Below are positions 8,846 to 16,802 of a stretch of 64,000 bases of DNA, one piece after another. The stretch lies in contig NZ_BJDZ01000007.1 in the NCBI RefSeq assembly GCF_005405405.1, positions 1 through 64,000 on the forward strand, in the 5' to 3' direction. A program made the translations under genes and the position numbers. Source of the stretch: Lactiplantibacillus plajomi (GTDB taxonomy: Bacteria > Bacillota > Bacilli > Lactobacillales > Lactobacillaceae). How positions within the stretch are numbered: position 1 is the first letter of the stretch; the number at the start of each line of letters is the position of its first letter. The notes under the pieces are model-generated. The model was not told the DNA's origin. It did no database searches and saw only the letters and a list, made by a program, of their open reading frames with translations.

Positions 8846-8888
8846 AAAACGGAACGGCGACTAGTTAATTTAGTCGCCGTTCCGTTTT
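8846..8888. terminator. Bidirectional terminator
   Basis: Perfect stem AAAACGGAACGGCGACTA with its complement and a 7-base loop, flanked by T-runs on both strands, between the convergent glycerate kinase and hydrolase genes. Confidence 0.9.
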
Positions 8889-8892
8889 AATT

Positions 8893-9840
8893 TTACTTTG
8901 ATAAATATTGGTCTAAAAAGGCCGCTACGTGTTTTTGATAGTCAGCCGGGCCAATCCAGAAGCTTTCGGCGTGAGTGGCGTTAGGAACTTGCCACATCGC
9001 TTTGGGCCCGCCAGCTGCTTGGTAATTTTTCTTTAGCATCCAACTGGGGACGTAGACGTCCTTTTCACCGTGGATGAAAAAGATTGGTAGGCGGTTATGC
9101 CGCAACTGCTCAACGGAGCTGACATCGCTTAAGAAGTAGCCCATCCGGTGGCGGTTAATAAAACTAACGATCGGTACGAACGGGTATTTCGGCAAGTGGA
9201 ACTGGCGCTTTAACAAGTAGGCCAGTTCTTCTTCAATGCTCGTGTAGCCGCAGTCGGCGATAATCGCCTTAACTTGGTCGGGTAATTCTTCACCGCTCAT
9301 CATTTCCACGGTGGCGCCGCCCATGCTGACGCCGAAGAGGACGATGGTCGTGCGGGAACCGTTCTGCTTAATCACACTTTTGATCCAGCCTAGGTAGTCG
9401 CGGCGGTCCTGCCAGCCAAAGGAAATGTACTGACCGGCACTTTGACCGTGACCGCGGTCGTCGGGCAACAATACGTTATAGCCCATCTGGTTGAACATGT
9501 AGGCGTAGTTGGCCATCGTTTCGCCGTCACCCTTGTAACCGTGGGAAATGATGACGGTCCGGTCACTACTCGTTTTGGCGGGGACGTAGGTTGCCACCAA
9601 GCGGTTTTCATCATCGTTCACGTTTAAGTGCCAGGTTTGTAACGGTTGGCGGTGAAGCCAATCAACGTAGGACCAGTACGCGTCGGCGTATTTTTGTTTG
9701 TCGGCGGATGTCTCGGGGACGTAATCGACCCGTTTAAAAGCAAAGTTATACAATTTTTCGCTTGCAAGTAGCGTCGCTGAAAACAGGGCGAGTGGGGCGC
9801 CGGCAGCGGCGAGTAAGCGTCGTTTCTTCAAATCAATCAC
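8893..9840 (-). CDS. Membrane-anchored alpha/beta hydrolase
   Basis: Serine hydrolase of 315 residues in the YqkD/BEM46-like alpha/beta family. An N-terminal hydrophobic segment (about residues 8-27) looks like an uncleaved signal anchor, so the domain should face outward. The catalytic triad is visible: nucleophile Ser in FGVSMGGA (about residue 175), Asp in HGEKDVYVP (about 263), His in NATHAESFW (about 292). The oxyanion turn HGYKGDGETM is also present. The substrate is unknown; esters of lipids or peptides are usual. It is directly downstream of sRNA-1, whose terminator separates it from upstream transcription. Confidence 0.85.
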   Translation of the reverse strand: MIDLKKRRLLAAAGAPLALFSATLLASEKLYNFAFKRVDYVPETSADKQKYADAYWSYVDWLHRQPLQTWHLNVNDDENRLVATYVPAKTSSDRTVIISHGYKGDGETMANYAYMFNQMGYNVLLPDDRGHGQSAGQYISFGWQDRRDYLGWIKSVIKQNGSRTTIVLFGVSMGGATVEMMSGEELPDQVKAIIADCGYTSIEEELAYLLKRQFHLPKYPFVPIVSFINRHRMGYFLSDVSSVEQLRHNRLPIFFIHGEKDVYVPSWMLKKNYQAAGGPKAMWQVPNATHAESFWIGPADYQKHVAAFLDQYLSK

Positions 9841-9904
9841 TCCTCAAATCTTACTGGTTCATGATACGCTTTGCGCAACGGCGAATGCAAGCGCCGGTAA
9901 TTGG

Positions 9905-10043
9905 ATAAAAAAAGCCATCGCATATGCGATGGTCGGAGTAGTTCATTTCGCCAGGTGGAGAGCCTAGCAAAACTGATTTTCATTAACTTTGGAGGAGTAA
10001 ATGAAAAAGGTTTTGGTAGCCGGGTACGTTGCCTAGTTACCTT
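9905..10043 (-). ncRNA. sRNA-1 of the C-rich-loop family
   Basis: Minus-strand transcript predicted from an extended -10 TGCTACACT (hexamer 10055-10050) to an intrinsic terminator. Hairpin 1 (10007-9977) has stem TTTTCATT/AATGAAAA and a loop with ACUCCUCCAAAG. Hairpin 2 (9968-9950) is GCUAGG-CUCUCCA-CCUGGC. A linker with UACUCC precedes the terminator stem CCATCGCA/TGCGATGG and seven T. The layout matches sRNA-2, -3 and -4. The C-rich loops are complementary to Shine-Dalgarno sequences. The promoter is less certain than for sRNA-2 and -3 because the shared upstream box is missing. Confidence 0.6.
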
Positions 10044-10141
10044 AATGTTAGTGTAGCACTTTAATCGTTAAAGTTGGAGTAAATATGACCCATATTGATC
10101 AAAATCGGTTGTCCTATAACAGTAGTGTCCCCCGGTCAAAA

Positions 10142-10768
10142 TTAAAGGGCGCTGCGGGTCTTTTCTGCCAATTCGTTTTGATGGAAGACTAGCGTGATCG
10201 CTGTTTGCGGCTGGTCTTTGATCTGATTATAGGTTAAAACCTGAATGTTGCGGTGCTTGGTCGCCACGTTATTGACCGCGTTGGGTGGCCCCAGCTTCGT
10301 GACCACTTGGCTGTACGTCGTTCCCGGCTTCAACTTCGTGACCAGGTCGGTCGTCACGCGCGGGTTGGTCGCCAGCTTGGCCATCTGGTAAGACTTGGCG
10401 ACGGCTAACCCGTCATGGAAGCTAATGGTGACAGTAGCACCGGCCAAACTCTTCGTTGTATTTTCCCAAATGTAGGTTTTCAGTGGCTGCTCGTAAGACG
10501 GAAACTTGGTTTCGGTCGTGCGGGTTGCTTTGCCAAAGAGTGCTTTGACCTGGGTCAGCGTGCTAGCGTAGTCGTTCTCGGTAACGGCGAGCTGAATTCG
10601 CTCAAAGTTAGCCCGACTGACCTGCACGGCCGGTTCATTGGATGTTTTCACTTGTTTAGTTGTGGTGCTTGGTTCGCGTTGAATGGCCGGCTGCGCCGTG
10701 GATTGGGTACACGCTGCTAGTAGTAACGTCAACGTGAGCCCGACTCCGATGGTCAGCGTTCGAAACAT
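10142..10768 (-). CDS. DUF3862-like lipoprotein
   Basis: Secreted lipoprotein of 208 residues. The start at 10768 (MFRTLTIGVG) is preceded by TAGGGG and begins a typical lipoprotein signal ending in the lipobox LLAAC, so the mature protein should be lipid-anchored at Cys21 on the outer face of the membrane. The longer upstream frame lacks a signal and is rejected. After a low-complexity linker come two BLIP/SmpA-like repeats, each with a VTEN- or LKPGTTYSQVVTKLGPPN-type helix-turn segment. This arrangement is the Firmicute DUF3862 family. Molecular function unknown; such domains usually mediate protein contacts in the envelope. Lies between sRNA-1 and sRNA-2, all on one strand. Confidence 0.75.
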   Translation of the reverse strand: MFRTLTIGVGLTLTLLLAACTQSTAQPAIQREPSTTTKQVKTSNEPAVQVSRANFERIQLAVTENDYASTLTQVKALFGKATRTTETKFPSYEQPLKTYIWENTTKSLAGATVTISFHDGLAVAKSYQMAKLATNPRVTTDLVTKLKPGTTYSQVVTKLGPPNAVNNVATKHRNIQVLTYNQIKDQPQTAITLVFHQNELAEKTRSAL

Positions 10769-10865
10769 GATTAAATCCCCTAACGTATGTAAGACTGTTA
10801 TTTTTAGAGAATACCATTGATTAAGGAAAATGTACATAGGGTGCCGGTTAGTTAAGGGGGACAAC

Positions 10866-11018
10866 AAAAAACCACCGTATCGGGGAATACGGTGGAAAAA
10901 GGAGTAGGGTAGACACGTGATGGGGAGTCACGTGCCACTATGAATTTCATTACTTTGGAGGAGTAAATGAAAAATTTTAGGTTGTGTTATAGCGGATTGA
11001 GTTAACCTCAATTGCTAT
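10866..11018 (-). ncRNA. sRNA-2 of the C-rich-loop family
   Basis: About 153 nt on the minus strand. An additional 5' hairpin (ATAGC..ATTGAG/CTCAAT..GCTAT) precedes hairpin 1 (10971-10946, TTCATTTAC/GTAATGAA, loop TCCTCCAAA) and hairpin 2 (10934-10914, perfect CACGTGA-CTCCCCA-TCACGTG). The linker carries UACUCCUUUUU. The terminator CCACCGTAT-TCCCCG-ATACGGTGG plus six T ends near 10866 and shares its loop and most of its stem with sRNA-3. The promoter has -10 TATGAT (11030-11025) and a TTCACA direct repeat in place of a -35. Confidence 0.75.
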
Positions 11019-11024
11019 GATGTT

Positions 11025-11056
11025 ATCATACCGAGTGGCTGTGAAGAATGTGTGAA
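11025..11056 (-). promoter_or_regulatory. sRNA-2 promoter with TTCACA direct repeat
   Basis: On the minus strand TTCACA-N5-TTCACA (11056-11051 and 11045-11040) lies upstream of -10 TATGAT. The -35 position is non-consensus (ACACAT), as expected for an activator-dependent promoter. The 14-mer CACACATTCTTCAC is shared, apart from one W position, with the sRNA-3 promoter at the same distance from the -10. An 11-bp direct repeat is the classic layout for OmpR/PhoB-family response regulators. Confidence 0.55.
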
Positions 11057-11174
11057 TGAACTGCTCGATTGGTTTGAAAAAAAGGCTAAGGAATTCTAAA
11101 AGCCATTGATGAGTGCGTGCCCAAGGTTGGCTGACCTTGGCTGCACGTTTTGGCTATGATTGTTTGGAAACGAA

Positions 11175-11202
11175 AGGGGCCGTGACTTTTGCCACGGCCC
11201 CT
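11175..11202. terminator. Terminator after the YugP-like gene
   Basis: Stem AGGGGCCGTGRC with complement and tetraloop, 11 bases beyond the stop of the minus-strand metallopeptidase gene, followed on that strand by TTTCG. Confidence 0.75.
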
Positions 11203-11212
11203 GGGTATCGAT

Positions 11213-11911
11213 TTAATTATCGTCGCGGTTGCCACCGAATAAGATGATCAATCGGAGTAATTGTAAGAAGGTCGCTAAGGCAGCGGCAACGTAGGTCAAC
11301 GCGGCGGCGGTCAACACCTTGCGAACCATCGGTACTTCGTCGCGGGTCAGGACCTGACCGTTGGCTAAAATCTGAAGTGCGCGTCTGGAAGCGTTGAATT
11401 CGACCGGCAGCGTCACGAGTTGGAAGAGTAACGCTAATGAGAATAATAGAATCCCGATGTGAATCAGCGTTTGGTTATAACTGAGTAGCACGCCAACGAT
11501 GATGATTGGCAATGACAAGGTCGAGCCAAGGTTAGCTGCCGGAACGAGCGCCGTTCGTAAGCGCATTGGCCAGTAGTTGACGTGGTCCTGAACGGCGTGT
11601 CCGCATTCGTGGGCGGCAACGCCGATGGCCGCAACCGATGGTGAATCGGCGGTCGCTTCGGATAAGCTGAGCACCTTGGTCTGGCCATTGTAGTTATCGG
11701 TCAGATCACCGCTGATTTTTTGTACCCCAACGTTGTTAATGCCCGACTGTGCGAGAATGAAACGGGCCGCGTCACTGCCCGAATAGTTCGATTGACTTCG
11801 GTAAGCATCGTATTTTCGGAACGTGTGGTTGACGTAACCGGAAGCCGCCATTGAAATGACGATGCCGATGATGACCAAGAAATAAGTTGAATCAAAAAAT
11901 GGGTAGAACAA
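11213..11911 (-). CDS. Membrane zinc metallopeptidase, YugP family
   Basis: Integral membrane putative zinc peptidase (YugP / Peptidase_Mpr-like), 232 residues, the usual length. The zinc motif AAHECGHAVQDH (HEXXH, about residues 100-111) is followed by four or five hydrophobic helices. An N-terminal helix is also present, and EFNASRRAL (about 170-178) carries the downstream conserved Glu region. Start codon is TTG with AGGAGG nine bases upstream. Biological substrate unknown; role in membrane-protein turnover is only inferred from the family. Transcribed alone, ending in the terminator at 11175. Confidence 0.85.
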   Translation of the reverse strand: MFYPFFDSTYFLVIIGIVISMAASGYVNHTFRKYDAYRSQSNYSGSDAARFILAQSGINNVGVQKISGDLTDNYNGQTKVLSLSEATADSPSVAAIGVAAHECGHAVQDHVNYWPMRLRTALVPAANLGSTLSLPIIIVGVLLSYNQTLIHIGILLFSLALLFQLVTLPVEFNASRRALQILANGQVLTRDEVPMVRKVLTAAALTYVAAALATFLQLLRLIILFGGNRDDN

Positions 11912-12082
11912 AGCGATGCGCCTCCTACGGAAAATGATGTTAATCAGTATTTTAGCAGATTTAAGCGCAACTTACCAAGCTTGGACCGGTGGTAAGTGTT
12001 TTTTCTGTTAACTAACCAACTAGCTGTTTATAATGATGGTGTTCCAACGTCGCAGTGGTTTAAAAGTTAGGGGTAAGTAATA

Positions 12083-12250
12083 ATGGAAGAAGCTTATCAT
12101 ACAATGACTTACGGTAATATCCCGTTAAAGTTAGATACCGGTAACGGCATGGTATTTCCGAAGGGGATTGAAATTTTGGCACGGGTCAATCAAGAAACTG
12201 GGGAAGTGACATTCTTCATTGACCGCAAAAATTTGGAACAGTTGAAGTAG
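12083..12250 (+). CDS. Small conserved-looking protein, 55 aa
   Basis: Short gene encoding a 55-residue acidic, soluble peptide starting MEEAYHTMTYGN and ending FIDRKNLEQLK. It is supported by a clear ribosome-binding site (AGGGG nine bases before ATG), codon use like the neighbours and an intrinsic terminator starting three bases after the stop. The predicted fold is mostly beta (alternating hydrophobics with GNGMVFPKG turns). No family recognised; function unknown. The rest of 11912-12349 holds only promoter-like AT-rich sequence. Confidence 0.65.
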   Translation: MEEAYHTMTYGNIPLKLDTGNGMVFPKGIEILARVNQETGEVTFFIDRKNLEQLK

Positions 12251-12252
12251 CT

Positions 12253-12296
12253 AAAGAAGAAGTTGCGGCGCTAAATGGGCGTCACAACTTCTTTTG
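12253..12296 (+). terminator. Terminator of the 12083 small gene
   Basis: Stem GAAGTTG...CAACTTC followed by TTTT. Confidence 0.75.
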
Positions 12297-12349
12297 GGTT
12301 CCCGGACGATAATCGGCGAGACGGGTGCCAGCTCTTTTCATGGTTAGTT

Positions 12350-13915
12350 CTAATTAAATTCATCAGCGACGCCCTGCGTCTTGGCTGGTAGTGGGTCGTG
12401 AGCCGGAATTGGGGCTTGGGTGCTGTACTTATGGCTGATTAGGAATCGTTGCAACTTGAAGCTGGAAGCAAGTTTAAAGCAGGTTTCGGCGTCGTGCAAA
12501 TCACATCCGGTTAACTTAGTAATGTGTTTCAACCGGTTTCTCAGCGTATTAGGGTGGACGTATAGGTCCTTCGCCGATTGGGTCAGGTTGCAAGTCGCCC
12601 GTAAGTAGCCGTCCAAGGTTTTGACTAGCGCCGTATTATTTTGGGCGTCGTAGGCTGCTAGTTCACGAAGCGCCGGGTTGAGGAAAAACGGCAAGATTTC
12701 GACGTGGTTGACCCGTTCGAGCGACAGGTTAAAGAATTGATCCTCACAAAAGATGACCCGGCCGCGGAGCGTTTGTAAGCGGGCCGTGCGGTTGCAAACT
12801 AGTGAGGCGGCAAAGGTGTCCTCGGGATTGACGTAGTGCTGAGAAATAATCAGGCGGCAGTCGGCTTTTCGGGTGACTTTGCTGAGGATCCTCCTGAACT
12901 TATCGCCGTTGTAATCGGCCAGGCTGAGCGAAATCAGGGCGAAGCATTGCTGACGAAAAACCGAGACTAACACCTGCTTAAAATGGGGTGTTAGCAAGTA
13001 TTGTAGCCGTTGTTGCAAAATCATTGGCGCCTGGTCGGTCAGTGAATTGCACCGGACTAGCACCATGGCGGTCGGTAAAACGGCGTGTTGTTCGGCGAAC
13101 TGGGCGGCAAAAGTTGAACTTTGGCGCTCGGTCAGTAGCATGTTAAGTAGTTCGTCACGTTGGGACTCGGTGGTCGGCATGATTTGATTTTTGACGACCG
13201 AGCCGGCAATGACTTGACCAATCGGATTGATCAGGCGGGCGTGTACGTCGTTAAGCGGTGTTTTGAGTGCGGCCATGACGAGGTAGCCGATTGGTTCTTG
13301 GCCGTTAGCTAGCGGTGTAATCAGCATTGGTTCGGCGGACAGGTTGTCCTTGGCGATGTAAACCTGGGTCAAGAAGTTGGGGTTATCGGGTGCAAAGCCG
13401 TGGTCGAGCAGCCAGCGGGCAATCTTATTGGTTTCGACCGCGGCGTGAATGCTGGCCCCGTTAATATCGGTGGTGTGTGACCGCGAAAGAATCTGGCCGT
13501 TTAAGTCGATAATCGCCATCGGGTTTTGGAGTAAGCTGACCGCGGCGGCTAAAGTTGTATCGAAATCGGCGGTAATCGCGTTAATGGCCAACGTGTTAAC
13601 GGCCTGGAGTTGACCGGCCGGATTTAGGAGCGTTCCCAGGGTGGTTAATAGTTTGAGCAGTTGGTTTTGAACGGCAATCGTTGTGGCGAGGTGGTCGCCT
13701 AAGTTGACCGTCGCCACCGCTTGGTACTGGTGTTCCCAATAACTCAGGCGCACGTGGTGGTCGGTCGTAGTTAGGTACAGTTGGTGCGGTTGCGGGTCGA
13801 AGCTTGGACAGGCAAACACCGCGCGGGTGATGGTTGGGTCGCTGGTCAGTGCGGCTGGTGTCTTAGTCACGGCAAAACTCGCGGTTAGGTTCGTAAGTAA
13901 TTGTGATAATTTCAT
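12350..13915 (-). CDS. PucR-type transcriptional regulator
   Basis: Regulator of 521 residues with the PucR/CdaR layout: a long N-terminal sensory region (about 1-430; GAF-like stretch around 130-240) and a C-terminal PucR helix-turn-helix at about 445-505 (TLDGYLRATCNLTQSAKDLY, then VHPNTLRNRLKHI). Ligand unknown. Five extra codons upstream (TTG start) are rejected because the GGGGGA ribosome-binding site lies within them, eight bases before ATG. It is transcribed in the same direction as, and downstream of, the SDR-ADC-nitroreductase operon, separated by that operon's terminator; control of that operon is a reasonable guess. The mRNA start UUGGGGGA is perfectly complementary to UCCCCCAA in sRNA-3 and sRNA-4. 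Confidence 0.8.
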   Translation of the reverse strand: MKLSQLLTNLTASFAVTKTPAALTSDPTITRAVFACPSFDPQPHQLYLTTTDHHVRLSYWEHQYQAVATVNLGDHLATTIAVQNQLLKLLTTLGTLLNPAGQLQAVNTLAINAITADFDTTLAAAVSLLQNPMAIIDLNGQILSRSHTTDINGASIHAAVETNKIARWLLDHGFAPDNPNFLTQVYIAKDNLSAEPMLITPLANGQEPIGYLVMAALKTPLNDVHARLINPIGQVIAGSVVKNQIMPTTESQRDELLNMLLTERQSSTFAAQFAEQHAVLPTAMVLVRCNSLTDQAPMILQQRLQYLLTPHFKQVLVSVFRQQCFALISLSLADYNGDKFRRILSKVTRKADCRLIISQHYVNPEDTFAASLVCNRTARLQTLRGRVIFCEDQFFNLSLERVNHVEILPFFLNPALRELAAYDAQNNTALVKTLDGYLRATCNLTQSAKDLYVHPNTLRNRLKHITKLTGCDLHDAETCFKLASSFKLQRFLISHKYSTQAPIPAHDPLPAKTQGVADEFN

Positions 13916-13963
13916 ATAAGCATCCCCCAATACTTAATTCTGGTCCACCTCGATAATAGAAAA

Positions 13964-13977
13964 TGTAAGCGCTTTTG
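13964..13977. promoter_or_regulatory. cre-like site upstream of the pucR-like gene
   Basis: TGTAAGCGCTTTTG fits 12 or more of 14 positions of the catabolite-responsive element TGWAARCGYTWNCW, with the symmetric core AAGCGCTT. It lies about 50 bases before the regulator gene. Its first ten bases recur at 16636, upstream of the adjacent SDR operon. Confidence 0.5.
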
Positions 13978-13993
13978 TAAAGTGGCTTTAGCC

Positions 13994-14034
13994 GAAAAAA
14001 TCCCCGGAATCGTGACTGATCGGTTCCGGGGATT
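13994..14034 (-). terminator. Terminator of the SDR-ADC-nitroreductase operon
   Basis: Stem AATCCCCGGAA/TTCCGGGGATT followed on the minus strand by a run of six T, 22 bases beyond the last operon gene. Confidence 0.85.
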
Positions 14035-14056
14035 AAGGGTTAGTCGTGACGACTAC

Positions 14057-14707
14057 CTAGAGAAATTCAGTTTGGGTTTTCGCATCGTAACGGGTGGTGT
14101 GAAGTGGTTCTTCATCAGCTTTCCCGATGGCGACGCCCATGATTGGCACGTAGCGCTTTGGGTCTAAGCCCAGGGTTGGAATCATGTGTTCGAAGTCGAT
14201 ACCGGAGAAGGCGTTGGCGTCGTAACCGTGAGCCCGCGCCATCAGTAATAGTTGCATGCCAACGATTGAGCAGTCGATGGTGGCGTCTAGGCGTAGGAAG
14301 TCCGGCGTTGCGTTTTCGTAAAGCGGTAAGAAGGTTCCTAAAATTTGGTCTAAGCGTTCCTTGGTAATGTTACCGGCTTTATAAACCTTGTTCCAAACGT
14401 CGCGGTAAACCAGGTGTGACTGGGTATCGCCGGCGATGAAGACGATGGCCGAAGCACTGTCTACTTGCGGATAGTTGAACTTCATAACGGCCTTCTTAAA
14501 CTTTTCCTTGGCCTCGGGCGTATCAATCACCACGAAGTGCCAGGATTGCAAGTTGCAAGCTGACGGGGCGGTGGTGGCCTCGGCAATCATCGTTTGTAAC
14601 TCGTCGCGCGAAATTTTAACGGATGGGTCGAACTTACGGACCGAGTGGCGGTTAAAGACGATATCGGAAAAATCATTGTTAACTAATTTTTTAGTGGTTT
14701 CTGACAT
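14057..14707 (-). CDS. Nitroreductase-family protein
   Basis: FMN-dependent oxidoreductase of 216 residues. FNRHSVRKFDPS (about 18-29) is the N-terminal FMN-phosphate site; EATTAPSACNLQSWHFVV (about 43-60) is the conserved FMN-binding loop; a dimer-interface helix follows. Start ATG is well spaced from AAGGAAGG. Last gene of a three-gene minus-strand operon with an acetoacetate decarboxylase-like protein (29-base gap) and an SDR dehydrogenase. The company suggests the three act on one carbonyl or aromatic compound, perhaps reducing it with NAD(P)H, but the substrate is not evident. Confidence 0.85.
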   Translation of the reverse strand: MSETTKKLVNNDFSDIVFNRHSVRKFDPSVKISRDELQTMIAEATTAPSACNLQSWHFVVIDTPEAKEKFKKAVMKFNYPQVDSASAIVFIAGDTQSHLVYRDVWNKVYKAGNITKERLDQILGTFLPLYENATPDFLRLDATIDCSIVGMQLLLMARAHGYDANAFSGIDFEHMIPTLGLDPKRYVPIMGVAIGKADEEPLHTTRYDAKTQTEFL

Positions 14708-14736
14708 AGTGCAGCCTTCCTTTCAAAAGTGAGTGG

Positions 14737-15582
14737 TTAGATTTTGTAAGCCGTGTCCTTCGGGTTGAAGAAACTGCGGTCGTAGCGGCCGGTCAGTAAT
14801 TTTGGCATCGTGGCCGCCGTGTCAACGGTTTCGAGCTTTAAGGTATTGAACATGACCGACGTATCGAAGTGGAACCAAGCTGCGCCCAACGGCTTCAAGA
14901 CTTTTAATTCGCCGAACGGATCGTCCGGCGTCGAATTCATTTCGATAGTCAACTTCCCGGGTTCAACTTGGTCGGCTAACGAACGCAACTGGGTCGCAAC
15001 CAGTTGAACGTTGTTGAAGTGGTTGGTGCCGTCGTCGTGTTGATCAATATCGTATTTGTAGAAGAAACTGTTCATTTCGGCTTCTTTACCGAGTGCAAGT
15101 TGCCCAGCGAACTGTTTCATAATCGACGGGTCGTTTAGTTCGCCCTTTTCCCAGGAAACGTTCATCAGGGTTGCACCGTGACGAACCACCGTGGCGGTGG
15201 CGGTGTCATCGGTCCGGCGGAGGTCGATGCTGTCAGCAAGTTTCTTTGGAATCCCAGCACCTTCACGGCCGGCAATCACACCACTTTCAGCGCCAGGGCC
15301 GTGTAACAACAGGGTGATTGGGTAAGCACCCATCATTTTATCCTTATAGCTAACCAATGCGAAGATGCTTTGTTCGAGGTAGGGACCGCCAAAAGTTGGT
15401 TTGCCCATGTGGACGACGTAGCCACAAACCACTGGTGCCATTAACTTTAATGGTGCCGGAATCAAGCGTGCTAAGGCTTCCTGGTCGGTGGCGTAGGCGA
15501 AGCCGATCCCTTCTTGGTCGTTCATACTTGGAGAAGTTAAAAAGTTTTTAACGTCGTCGTTACTTACTACAAAACTAGCCAT
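14737..15582 (-). CDS. Acetoacetate decarboxylase-like protein
   Basis: Member of the acetoacetate decarboxylase (ADC) superfamily, 281 residues. The Schiff-base lysine motif is intact: GREGAGIPKKLAD (about residues 104-116), where the tandem Lys corresponds to Lys115-Lys116 of the clostridial enzyme. The upstream sheet GKPTFGGPYLEQSIF and the hydrophobic cavity regions also fit. Family members include true decarboxylases and enzymes using the same Schiff base for other aldol or decarboxylation chemistry, so the reaction is not certain. Middle gene of the operon; neither thiolase nor CoA-transferase is nearby, so solventogenic acetone production is unlikely. Confidence 0.82.
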   Translation of the reverse strand: MASFVVSNDDVKNFLTSPSMNDQEGIGFAYATDQEALARLIPAPLKLMAPVVCGYVVHMGKPTFGGPYLEQSIFALVSYKDKMMGAYPITLLLHGPGAESGVIAGREGAGIPKKLADSIDLRRTDDTATATVVRHGATLMNVSWEKGELNDPSIMKQFAGQLALGKEAEMNSFFYKYDIDQHDDGTNHFNNVQLVATQLRSLADQVEPGKLTIEMNSTPDDPFGELKVLKPLGAAWFHFDTSVMFNTLKLETVDTAATMPKLLTGRYDRSFFNPKDTAYKI

Positions 15583-15612
15583 GATTGAACACTCCTTTTT
15601 TATGTTAAGTGA

Positions 15613-16473
15613 CTACATGATCCCGTCCATGATGTGAACATCCGGCTTGCCGTCGGTGACAATCCGGTGAACCCGGTCCTGAATCAAGTTGTTGAATTCT
15701 GGGTGGGTCAGGATGTAGAAACGGTTGTCTTCCAACGCCTTAAAGACGGTGTCGGCAATTGTGTCGATCGGCATCCCGTTGGTGATTACGTACTTCGCGA
15801 ATTGTTGACCCTTCAAGTAAGCTTCACTTTGATAGTACGGGTCGCTAGTATCGGTGTACTGCTTTGGCCGGTGGTTTTCAGTATGGTATAAGTCGGTTTG
15901 AACGAAGCCTGGGCACATGACGTGCATGTCGATGTCAGCGCCGGCCCGTTGTAAGTCGTAGGCGGTCGCTTCGGTCATGCCGACCGAGGCAAACTTGCTG
16001 GCGTGGTATGACGGCATCCCGGGGGTGTCGACCAGGCCGGCAATTGAAGCGACGTTCAAGATGTCGCCGTGGGTCTTTTGCTTCATCATAATTGGAATGA
16101 CCCGTTTGATGGCGTAAACTTGGCTCATCAAGTTAATGTGCATGATCCATTCCCAGTCCCGGGTTGGTAATTCCCAAATCCGGCCGGGCAGTGCAATTCC
16201 GGCGTTATTGATCAGTAAATCGATGCGCCCGAACTTTGCAATGGTTTGGTCGATGGCGTCGTCGACGTTTTGCTCGACCGTGACGTCGGCCGTAATTTGC
16301 AGGGCTTCAACCCCGGCATCGGTTACTACCTGGTACGTCTTTTCCAACGCTGGTCCGTCGATGTCGACCATCGCAACTTTCATGCCGCGCTTAGCCGCGC
16401 CCTCAGCGATAACTTGACCGAAGCCGTGTGCGGCCCCGGTAATAAACATGACCTTATCTTTAAAATCTTTCAT
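15613..16473 (-). CDS. Short-chain dehydrogenase/reductase
   Basis: Classical SDR oxidoreductase, 286 residues. Rossmann cofactor motif TGAAHGFGQ (about 11-19), acidic VDID at the end of beta-2 (favours NAD(H) over NADP(H)), NNAG (about 88-91), catalytic Ser in NVASIAG (about 141) and YHASK (about 154-158). A start six codons further upstream is rejected because the GGGAGG ribosome-binding site lies inside it. First gene of the operon with the ADC-like and nitroreductase genes. A cre-like site lies about 165 bases upstream. The substrate is unknown; an alcohol/ketone pair is usual. Confidence 0.88.
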   Translation of the reverse strand: MKDFKDKVMFITGAAHGFGQVIAEGAAKRGMKVAMVDIDGPALEKTYQVVTDAGVEALQITADVTVEQNVDDAIDQTIAKFGRIDLLINNAGIALPGRIWELPTRDWEWIMHINLMSQVYAIKRVIPIMMKQKTHGDILNVASIAGLVDTPGMPSYHASKFASVGMTEATAYDLQRAGADIDMHVMCPGFVQTDLYHTENHRPKQYTDTSDPYYQSEAYLKGQQFAKYVITNGMPIDTIADTVFKALEDNRFYILTHPEFNNLIQDRVHRIVTDGKPDVHIMDGIM

Positions 16474-16635
16474 GATCCAACAACCTCCCATAAAAATAAT
16501 GATGATAGATTGAGTTTTCTAAAAGATGTAACCGCTATCAACACCGCTTATGGTAAAGGTTGCGGCGTGGATTGGGAACTGGCAAAAGCTCCAATTTTGG
16601 ACCCGTTGATTTGGAGGTTTTCCACATGGTCGTGG

Positions 16636-16649
16636 TGTAAGCGCTGCGC
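16636..16649. promoter_or_regulatory. cre-like site upstream of the SDR operon
   Basis: TGTAAGCGCTGCGC shares its first ten bases with the site at 13964 upstream of the pucR-like gene and matches 11 of 14 cre positions. Either CcpA or the PucR-type regulator could be the binder. Confidence 0.4.
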
Positions 16650-16670
16650 TAGAATAGTCTTTCCGGTATC

Positions 16671-16797
16671 AAAAAAACCTCCGTATCGGGGAATACGAAG
16701 GAAAAGGAAAGTAGATATTAGGAGTTGCACAACGCTCAACGTTTGGGGGAGTGAACGGGTGCAAACATTAAGGCTTGGGGGTTCCTTAATGTTGATG
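16671..16797 (-). ncRNA. sRNA-3 of the C-rich-loop family
   Basis: About 127 nt on the minus strand. Hairpin 1 (16793-16764) is a perfect 10-bp stem AACATTAAGG/CCTTAATGTT with loop AACCCCCAAG. Hairpin 2 has outer stem TTGCAC/GTGCAA (to 16725) and inner CGTT/AACG with loop CACTCCCCCA. A linker containing AACUCC precedes the terminator CCTTCGTAT-TCCCCG-ATACGGAGG plus seven T. The promoter has -10 TATACT (16808-16803) and the upstream box shared with sRNA-2. It is the most compact and best-formed member of the family. It lies upstream of, and on the same strand as, the SDR operon. Confidence 0.75.
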
Positions 16798-16802
16798 ACC
16801 CT

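Noticed and set aside
9991-10036. Plus-strand mini-ORF MKKVLVAGYVA with an ideal GGAGGA ribosome-binding site, and a similar one at 10966
   Set aside because: The SD-like sequence is the complement of the C-rich loop of sRNA-1 and sRNA-2, and the terminators and promoters are on the minus strand. The peptides are 11-12 residues and differ in sequence between copies.
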